A DNA stretch of 64,000 nucleotides. Origin: Bin87 sp964347975 (GTDB lineage: Bacteria > Chloroflexota > Dehalococcoidia > Lucifugimonadales > UBA3495). The notes under the pieces are model-generated. The model saw nothing but the letters and a program-made list of their open reading frames with translations, did not search any database and was not told the DNA's origin. Position numbers and translations under genes: made by a program. Below, one piece after another: positions 58,765-64,000 of the stretch; within the stretch, counting starts at the first letter, position 1, and each line of letters begins with the position of its first letter. The stretch is taken from assembly GCA_964347975.1 (NCBI GenBank), contig CAYGAY010000001.1, forward strand, positions 372,001 to 436,000. The letters are read 5' to 3'.

Positions 58765-59781
58765 ATGCCGCCACGAGGTAATGAATGGCTGGCGTTGACA
58801 ACGGAACCGATCCTGGAACCGGAGTTGCCGATCTGTGATCCCCACCATCACTTCTGGGTGCAACGCCCGGAGCCGGTGGATTACCAGCAATACCTGCTCC
58901 CCGACCTGGCCGCCGACATTAACAGCGGCCACAACGTGCGTTCCACTGTGTTTGTGGAAGCCCGTTCCGAGTACCGCACCGATGGGCCGGAGGAACTGCG
59001 CTCCGTGGGTGAAGTGGAGTTTGTACAGCGCATTGCGGACGAAAGCGCGACCGGACGCTACGGCGAGGGCCGCGCCGCCGCCGCCATCATTGGCCGGGCG
59101 GACCTGAAAATGGGCGACGGCGTACGGCCGGTCTTGGAGGCGTTGCAAGGCGCAAGCCCCAATCGTTTTCGAGGCATCCGCCATTCGGTGGGCTGGGATC
59201 CGCACCCGGAAGTGGAGAACCGGGAGGTGGAAGGTTGCCTGCAGCGGGATGACTATCTCGCCGGCGCGCGGGTGATGCAGGACATGGGGCTGGTACTGGA
59301 AACATCGGTGTTTTTTCCGCAGTTGCCGGAATTGGCCGCTTTCGCGCGCAAGGTCCCGGATCTCACCATCGTGCTCAACCACATCGGAGGCATGATGAGA
59401 ACCGGCCCTTACGCCAACCGGGACGACGAAGTTATCCCGCAGTGGCGCGCCGGAATTGAAGCCGTGGCCAATAGCCCAAACATCGTTATGAAGCTGGGCG
59501 GTATTGGGATGCCGCGCATCGGGTTTGACTGGCACACGCGAGAGACGCCGATTGGATCCGAGGAACTGGCCGATTCCGTTGGGGACTGGATGCGGCACTG
59601 CCTGGACAAGTTCGGACCGAACCGTTGCATGTTTGAGAGCAACTTTCCGGTGGACAAGGTTTCCTTCTCGTACCATGTCATGTACAACGCCTTCAAGCGA
59701 CTGTCGCAAGGGTACTCGGAGACGGAGCGGGCAGCGGCGTTTCACGACACCGCCAGGCGCGTGTACCGGATTGATGCGTAG
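58765..59781 (+). CDS. Amidohydrolase_2 family protein
   Basis: The 338-residue protein starts at 58765 behind GGAGGT. LPICDPHHHFWVQRPEPVDYQQYLLPDLAAD gives the N-terminal metal motif and a common lactonase/decarboxylase pattern. FRGIRHSVGW and LTIVLNHIGGM carry further His residues, and CMFESNFPVDK holds the terminal Asp region (here SNFP). The pattern is close to L-rhamnono- or fluoro-lactonase-like and related hydrolases. It is followed 62 nt later by an epoxide hydrolase. The substrate is not known. Confidence 0.86.
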   Translation: MPPRGNEWLALTTEPILEPELPICDPHHHFWVQRPEPVDYQQYLLPDLAADINSGHNVRSTVFVEARSEYRTDGPEELRSVGEVEFVQRIADESATGRYGEGRAAAAIIGRADLKMGDGVRPVLEALQGASPNRFRGIRHSVGWDPHPEVENREVEGCLQRDDYLAGARVMQDMGLVLETSVFFPQLPELAAFARKVPDLTIVLNHIGGMMRTGPYANRDDEVIPQWRAGIEAVANSPNIVMKLGGIGMPRIGFDWHTRETPIGSEELADSVGDWMRHCLDKFGPNRCMFESNFPVDKVSFSYHVMYNAFKRLSQGYSETERAAAFHDTARRVYRIDA

Positions 59782-59800
59782 GCGCGATTGAACCACCAGG

Positions 59801-59825
59801 CAGGGCCGAATGATTATTGGCCCCG
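59801..59825. repeat. Diverged palindromic repeat
   Basis: CAGGGCCGAATGATTATTGGCCCCG is a loose copy of the GGGGCGARTGATNATTCGCCCC family and lies before the epoxide hydrolase gene. Confidence 0.5.
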
Positions 59826-59843
59826 GCCTACCTTGGGGGAGTT

Positions 59844-60992
59844 ATGGAAGCATTCGAAATAGCAATCAGCGACGAGGCGCTAGACGACCTGCGCCGACGG
59901 CTGCGCCATACCCGATGGCCCGACGAGATGCCGGGGACCGGCTGGGAATACGGCTCCAACCTGGATTACATCAAGGAGTTGGTCGCATATTGGGCCAACG
60001 ATTTCGACTGGCGGGAGCAGGAACGGAAGCTCAACGGCTTCCACCATTTCAAGTCCGAAGTGGACGGCTTGAACATTCACTTTATTCGGGAAAACGGCGC
60101 TGGGCCCAACCCGATGCCGCTGGTGATCACCCACGGTTGGCCCAGCAGCATCTTTGAGATGACCAAGATCATCCCGCTGCTGGCTGATCCGGGCGGCCAC
60201 GGCGCTGACCCGGCGGACTCCTTTGATGTGGTGGCGCCCTCCCTGCCCGGTTTCGGCTTTTCGCAGGCGTCCCAAGAACCGGGAATGCAGGTGCAGAAGG
60301 TGGCCGACCTGTGGGCAAAAATGATGACGGAGAATTTGGGCTATCCCAGGTTTGCCGCGCATGGCGGCGACATCGGGGCCGGCGTAACCTCGCGTCTGGG
60401 TTACGCCCATGCTGACAAGATGATCGGAGTTCATTTGACTTCGATTACGCGCCCCACGCCGTATCTTGGGCCCGGTTCGCGTCCGCTCACGGAGGCTGAG
60501 CAGGCCCACTCGAACCAGCGGGAGTGCTGGCAGCAGGCGGAGGGCGGATACAGCCACATCCAGGGGACCAAGCCGCAAACGCTGTCCTACGGACTTAACG
60601 ATTCACCGGCCGGGTTGGCGGCCTGGATCGTGGAAAAGTATCGTACCTGGAGCGATTGCAACGGTGCCGTGGAGAGCCGGTACACCAAGGACGAACTGCT
60701 GACCAACATCACCATCTACTGGGTTACCGGGACAATCGGCTCGTCGGTGCGAATGTACAAGGAGAACCAGAGCACCCTATGGGAAATGGCGGAAGGAGAA
60801 AAAGTCCCCACGCCGGCGGGCATGGCTTTGTTCCCCCAGGAGATCGCCAAGCCTCCTCGTGAATGGGCCGAGCGGTCCTGGGACGTGCGCCGCTGGGAGG
60901 AGATGCCCCGGGGCGGACACTTCGCTGCGTTGGAGGAACCGGAACTGCTGGCCCACGAGATCAGGGAGTTTTTCCGGCCTTTCCGGGGCTGA
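59844..60992 (+). CDS. Epoxide hydrolase with EHN domain
   Basis: The 382-residue protein has an N-terminal EHN region (DDLRRRLRHTRWPDEMPGTGWEYGSNLDYIKELVAYW) and an alpha/beta hydrolase domain. ITHGWPSSIFEM is the oxyanion HGWP motif. The nucleophile Asp is in AAHGGDIGAGVTSRLG, and the catalytic His is in PRGGHFAALEEPELL. The lid supplies a Tyr near YWVTGTIGSS. It opens epoxides to diols, as microsomal-type hydrolases do. GGGGAG precedes the ATG at 59844. The next gene on the opposite strand is another epoxide-hydrolase-type protein. Confidence 0.88.
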   Translation: MEAFEIAISDEALDDLRRRLRHTRWPDEMPGTGWEYGSNLDYIKELVAYWANDFDWREQERKLNGFHHFKSEVDGLNIHFIRENGAGPNPMPLVITHGWPSSIFEMTKIIPLLADPGGHGADPADSFDVVAPSLPGFGFSQASQEPGMQVQKVADLWAKMMTENLGYPRFAAHGGDIGAGVTSRLGYAHADKMIGVHLTSITRPTPYLGPGSRPLTEAEQAHSNQRECWQQAEGGYSHIQGTKPQTLSYGLNDSPAGLAAWIVEKYRTWSDCNGAVESRYTKDELLTNITIYWVTGTIGSSVRMYKENQSTLWEMAEGEKVPTPAGMALFPQEIAKPPREWAERSWDVRRWEEMPRGGHFAALEEPELLAHEIREFFRPFRG

Positions 60993-61032
60993 ATCCAGCG
61001 TAGTCATTGCGGCGGAAGCCGGAATACGGCAG

Positions 61033-61053
61033 GGGCGGGTTTGAAACCCGCCC
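61033..61053. terminator. Palindrome between two converging hydrolase genes
   Basis: GGGCGGGTTT and AAACCCGCCC form a perfect 10-bp inverted repeat around a single base. It touches the stop of the minus-strand hydrolase and could end both converging transcripts. Confidence 0.55.
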
Positions 61054-61928
61054 TAACGTTGCAGGAACTTCAAGATTTTCGGGTTGACCTCTTCGGGACG
61101 CTCCTGGTGCATGAAATGGCCCGTGCCGGGGATGATGACCTTTTCAAGGCCGCCGGCGAAGTAGGAGTACATGCCTGAACTCAGGAAGGACTCCAGCCGT
61201 TTGGGTCGGTCGCGTGTGCCGTGCAGGGCGAGGGTAGGCACTCGTATCGGGCCGGCTGCGATGACGGCCTGATCGGCCCGGACCTGGTCATCCACCTGGG
61301 AAGCGTCGTAGCGGGCGCGGTAATAACCCAATGCGGCCTGGACTACGCCGGGCTTGCGGAAGGTTGACCGGATGCTCGCCAAGGCTTCGGCTGGGATATC
61401 CCACTCCGGCGACGCCCAACGCCACCACTCCTCGACGAAGGCGTAATCGTTGTGGGCAACCACTTCCTCCGCGGCGGGGAGCTGGAAGAAGAAACCGTGC
61501 CAAGTGCCCTGGAGGTACTGGAAGTTCATGGACAGCTCGCGATCAACCCGTCCAGAAGCAATGGTCACCAGTTTGATAACCTTTTCGGGGGCCAACGCGG
61601 TGGCCCCGACGACAGCGCCGGCGCCCCAGTCGTTGCCGATGAGGTAAGCCCGGTCGGCTCCCAATGCGCCGATCAGTTCCACGGCGTCGCGAGCCATCAG
61701 GGCGGAGTGGTAGCGTCCGTCGGCCGGGGCCTCGGTGGGTGCGTAGCCACGCATGAAAGGCGCGATGGCCCGAAAGCCGGCCGAGGCCAGATCCGGCAGC
61801 AGGTGGCGGAAGGAATAAGCGTGGTCAGGAAACCCGTGAAGACAAATGGCCAACGGGCCCTGGCCCATTTCCAGGTAATGAAAGTTGATCCCGTTGGCGT
61901 TGACGGTTCCGGTGTTGAAATCAGGCAT
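61053..61928 (-). CDS. Alpha/beta hydrolase, epoxide hydrolase/haloalkane dehalogenase type
   Basis: The 291-residue protein starts at the second ATG (61928), 7 nt behind AGGAGGT; the first ATG is only 1 nt from that site. It has LCLHGFPDHAYSF (HGFP oxyanion motif) and the elbow YLIGNDWGAGAVVG, whose Asp is the nucleophile in epoxide hydrolases and haloalkane dehalogenases. The His is in VIPGTGHFMHQERPEEV and LALHGTRDRPKRL provides the acid. The absence of the halide-binding WGAxxA Trp pair is not certain, so either activity is open. Confidence 0.86.
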   Translation of the reverse strand: MPDFNTGTVNANGINFHYLEMGQGPLAICLHGFPDHAYSFRHLLPDLASAGFRAIAPFMRGYAPTEAPADGRYHSALMARDAVELIGALGADRAYLIGNDWGAGAVVGATALAPEKVIKLVTIASGRVDRELSMNFQYLQGTWHGFFFQLPAAEEVVAHNDYAFVEEWWRWASPEWDIPAEALASIRSTFRKPGVVQAALGYYRARYDASQVDDQVRADQAVIAAGPIRVPTLALHGTRDRPKRLESFLSSGMYSYFAGGLEKVIIPGTGHFMHQERPEEVNPKILKFLQR

Positions 61929-61991
61929 TGGCATACCTCCTGTTTAACTCCAGACATTGTTAACAATTAGCGGCGTTAGCGCGCTCGGCCC

Positions 61992-63116
61992 TCACCCACC
62001 CAGCCGAGCGCGCATCCTGTCGGGCACCTGCCGGATCCGGCGGCTGAACGCGGTATCCCAGCGGTTGGGAACCTGCCGGGCGGCTTCGGTGATCAGAGCG
62101 GCTCCGTTCAGGTAATCGTCGCGGTGAATATACTCGGCGGCGATGGAGCCGTCCGGGGCGCCATTGTGATAGTTGCCCAGGGGAAAGGCGACGCCGGTGG
62201 AGCGGTAGCCGTAGGCCATGAATGCGCTGGCCTCGCACACGCCGCCGCTCATCAACTGACGTTGACACCGGAAATCAGGGTTTTGCGCCGTCAGGACCTC
62301 GCGCGCCCGGATCAGCGCCGACTCGGCATCGGAATTGAAGGTACTGCCGGCGTCGCCCACACGTATCACCGGGCCACGGCCGATTTCCGCGCCGGGCAAC
62401 GTCCGGGACGATTCCAGGGACACGACCAGCGTATCCGCGGGCAGCGTTCGCGCCTCAGCGAGCAGGCGCGCCCCGACTAGCCCGACTTCCTCAGCGCGGG
62501 TGAACACGCCGTACACGTCGCCGGCCGGCGGATCGTTGCGCAAGGCCGACAGGGCGGTCAGGATGCAACCGCAGCCGGCCAAATCGTCAGCGGCCCGCAT
62601 CACGATGCGGTCATCCTCGATGCTGAAATCAGCGAGGTCAAAAACGGCGGCGGACGGTATCGGGATGTCTGCGCCCGGAGCGCGGGAAACTTGAATCGTT
62701 GCTTGTCGTTCTCGCTCGTCGCCGTGGGGTCCGACGGTTTCGGCAGGGACACGCCGGCCACCGGGAAGGATTATGTGCAACGGGACTCCGGCGACGAAGG
62801 CCCCCGGGGGGACGCCGCCCAGGGCCTGGGCAATCAGGTAGTCGCCGTCGCGTCCCACTATCTCGAAACCCGGATGGTCCATGTGCGCCATGAAGGCGAT
62901 GGGCGGGAGTCTTTCGGAGTCCGCGCCGGCGATGCGGGCGACGATGTTTCCGAATTCGTCCGTGCGCCAGGAAACTCCGATCTCAGTTAGCGCACTCCGC
63001 ACGGCGGTTGCCACTCCGTTCTCGTGGAAGGCTACGGCCGGCTGGAATCCCAAGCGGGCCAGAAAGTCCAGCGCGCGGCGGTCACAATCGATGTTGGCGG
63101 TATCGGTAGATCTCAA
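61992..63116 (-). CDS. M42-family aminopeptidase-like protein
   Basis: The 374-residue protein has MAHMDHPGFEIV with the first metal His and Asp. MRAADDLAGCGCILTAL carries the bridging Asp, TRAEEVGLVGARLLA the catalytic and ligand Glu pair, and VVSLESSRTLP follows. The C-terminal SGGVCEASAFMAYGYRSTGVAFPLGNYHN contains the region where a last His ligand is expected. This is the M42/M20 co-catalytic zinc fold. A TTG start at 63116 behind GAGG lies 6 nt after the stop of the Uma2 gene, so the two may be cotranscribed. Confidence 0.85.
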   Translation of the reverse strand: MRSTDTANIDCDRRALDFLARLGFQPAVAFHENGVATAVRSALTEIGVSWRTDEFGNIVARIAGADSERLPPIAFMAHMDHPGFEIVGRDGDYLIAQALGGVPPGAFVAGVPLHIILPGGRRVPAETVGPHGDERERQATIQVSRAPGADIPIPSAAVFDLADFSIEDDRIVMRAADDLAGCGCILTALSALRNDPPAGDVYGVFTRAEEVGLVGARLLAEARTLPADTLVVSLESSRTLPGAEIGRGPVIRVGDAGSTFNSDAESALIRAREVLTAQNPDFRCQRQLMSGGVCEASAFMAYGYRSTGVAFPLGNYHNGAPDGSIAAEYIHRDDYLNGAALITEAARQVPNRWDTAFSRRIRQVPDRMRARLGG

Positions 63117-63121
63117 AACAA

Positions 63122-63679
63122 TTACCTCTGCCAGCGAAACAGGCTCCAGACCGGAGCGGTGAAATCAGGGAGCAGGTCCCCGCCGTCGATGATGTCATCC
63201 TCGCCCAGAATAACCGCCTCCTCGCCGGGGGCGCGTTGAGTGATGGCGCAGTGGTCCGGGTCTGCCGTCCAGACCTGGCGGGCGCCAAAGCTGAGCCACA
63301 TTTCCGCCCGACGCGGCATTTCCGGGTAGGAGTTGCTGGGCGATTTCACTTCCACCACTAAATCGGGAACCAGATTGGGAAAACCCCGAAAACCCTCGGG
63401 AATCCGCTGGGGCGCAACCCAGGCCACATCGGGACAGCGCACGGTATCCGGGCCTATTTCCAGCAAATAGCCGGGTTCCCCGGCCACTACTACGCCATAA
63501 TTGCGAGGGCCGGCAAAGAGATTCAGCACTGTGGCTATCATAACCACGACTACGCTGTGGGGATATCCGGTAGCCACTTTTTCAACCAACACGCCTCGGA
63601 CCAGTTCGTATTTCTTGCCGTCACCCTTTGGCATCGTCAGAAATTCGTCGGCAGTAATTAACTTGCGCGCGGTGGCCAT
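63122..63679 (-). CDS. Uma2-family protein
   Basis: The 185-residue protein starts at ATG 63679; GTG 63691 is an alternative. It has LITADEFLTMPKGDGKKYELVRGVLVEK, then VRCPDVAWVAPQR, and PDLVVEVKSPSNSYPEMPRRAEMWLSFGARQVW, the core of the restriction-like Uma2 domain with its D...E.K residues. It lacks the coiled-coil tail of the copy at 44684. Uma2 genes are often numerous in one genome and have no proven role. It leads the M42 peptidase gene by 5 nt. Confidence 0.85.
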   Translation of the reverse strand: MATARKLITADEFLTMPKGDGKKYELVRGVLVEKVATGYPHSVVVVMIATVLNLFAGPRNYGVVVAGEPGYLLEIGPDTVRCPDVAWVAPQRIPEGFRGFPNLVPDLVVEVKSPSNSYPEMPRRAEMWLSFGARQVWTADPDHCAITQRAPGEEAVILGEDDIIDGGDLLPDFTAPVWSLFRWQR

Positions 63680-63822
63680 GCTGATCTGCACCTGATACGG
63701 GTTGATCCCATTGTGCCACCGTCAGAGCGGGTTAGGCAAACCGGCAGCATGGTTCGGTGCTATACTGCGGGCCGTATATTTTGACCCTGTAATCCCGCCG
63801 GGAGGCGGGCCGGAGGTGAGCC

Positions 63823-64000
63823 GTGCTGCCCAAGTTTCGCGTCAGTCTGGACGAGGCTACGATGGTTCCGGGGGACGATCTGAAGTCCACCGTGGCCGCC
63901 GTGTTCGAGAAGATGGGAGTACCGCCGGAGGACGCGCAGTTGGGCGCCGACGTGCTGGTGCTGGCCGACTTGCGCGGGGTTGACTCCCACGGCGTCTCCA
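63823..64000 (+). CDS. Ldh2-family malate/L-lactate dehydrogenase, C-terminus outside window
   Basis: A GTG start at 63823 behind GGAGGTGAG opens a frame of 59 codons that leaves the window. It reads FRVSLDEATMVPGD, then VFEKMGVPPEDAQLGADVLVLADLRGVDSHGVS. The RGVDSHG motif near residue 52 is the hallmark of the Ldh2 family of NAD(P)-dependent dehydrogenases of malate, lactate, ureidoglycolate and similar 2-hydroxyacids. The substrate cannot be chosen from this piece. A hairpin-rich stretch precedes the gene. Confidence 0.8.
   Translation, partial: MLPKFRVSLDEATMVPGDDLKSTVAAVFEKMGVPPEDAQLGADVLVLADLRGVDSHGVS

Overview
The window is a GC-rich, gene-dense bacterial chromosome segment with about 70 genes on both strands in short operons. 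The mix of families is one I associate with uncultured Chloroflexota (SAR202 or Dehalococcoidia-like, including sponge- and marine-associated lineages). It includes luciferase-like flavin monooxygenases, CaiB/BaiF CoA-transferases, amidohydrolase_2 proteins, many alpha/beta hydrolases, DUF1501/DUF1800 proteins, Uma2 proteins and type II haloacid dehalogenase. That placement is inference; no rRNA or ribosomal protein gene is present to fix it, and I found no tRNA or CRISPR array.

Layout. 1-4.8 kb: a nucleoside hydrolase cut by the window edge, a zinc alcohol dehydrogenase, a hydrolase without its usual serine, a haloacid dehalogenase and a flavin monooxygenase. 4.9-8.7 kb: pstC-pstA-pstB-phoU for phosphate uptake, with no pstS and with a fibronectin-III-like insert in PstC. 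8.8-11.7 kb: a structured leader, a siroheme nitrite/sulfite reductase and uroporphyrinogen-III synthase. 11.8-17.6 kb: small proteins, RadC, a phosphotransferase, a ThDP enzyme and a hydrolase. 17.7-21.9 kb (minus strand): metF-acpS-nnrE/nnrD-PPOX plus enoyl-CoA hydratase. 22-26 kb: a phosphatase-like protein, two paralogous zinc ribbons, a JAMM peptidase, a cation/calcium antiporter and leuB. 26.2-34.8 kb (plus strand): DUF1501, DUF1800, NHL propeller, and a GlcD/GlcE/GlcF-type oxidase with small membrane ORFs between its subunits.

34.9-37.5 kb is a decaying island: a DUF3644 gene and a DNA methyltransferase-HNH gene, both frameshifted, and a 94-bp duplication of the HNH tail around a small membrane ORF that has an in-frame stop. 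37.5-45.5 kb (minus strand): a HEPN-like protein, an aminotransferase, an SDR-like protein without its catalytic triad, a secreted HNH nuclease, trpD-trpC-trpF-trpB and a Uma2 protein with a repeat-built coiled coil. 45.9-63.8 kb: a catabolic region with amidohydrolases, oligopeptidase B, two CoA-transferases, a MetX-like hydrolase, VOC proteins, a GMC oxidoreductase, a DinB-like protein, a flavin monooxygenase, epoxide hydrolases, an M42 peptidase and a second Uma2. The last gene is an Ldh2-family dehydrogenase cut by the window end.

Short palindromic repeats of several families are scattered through intergenic DNA. At several points they run into coding sequence and supply protein segments, most clearly inside the nnrD domain. 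The best leads for novelty are the PstC fusion, the repeat-encoded peptide insertions, the decayed methyltransferase/DUF3644 island, the DUF1501-DUF1800-NHL-Glc cluster and several enzymes with lost catalytic residues.
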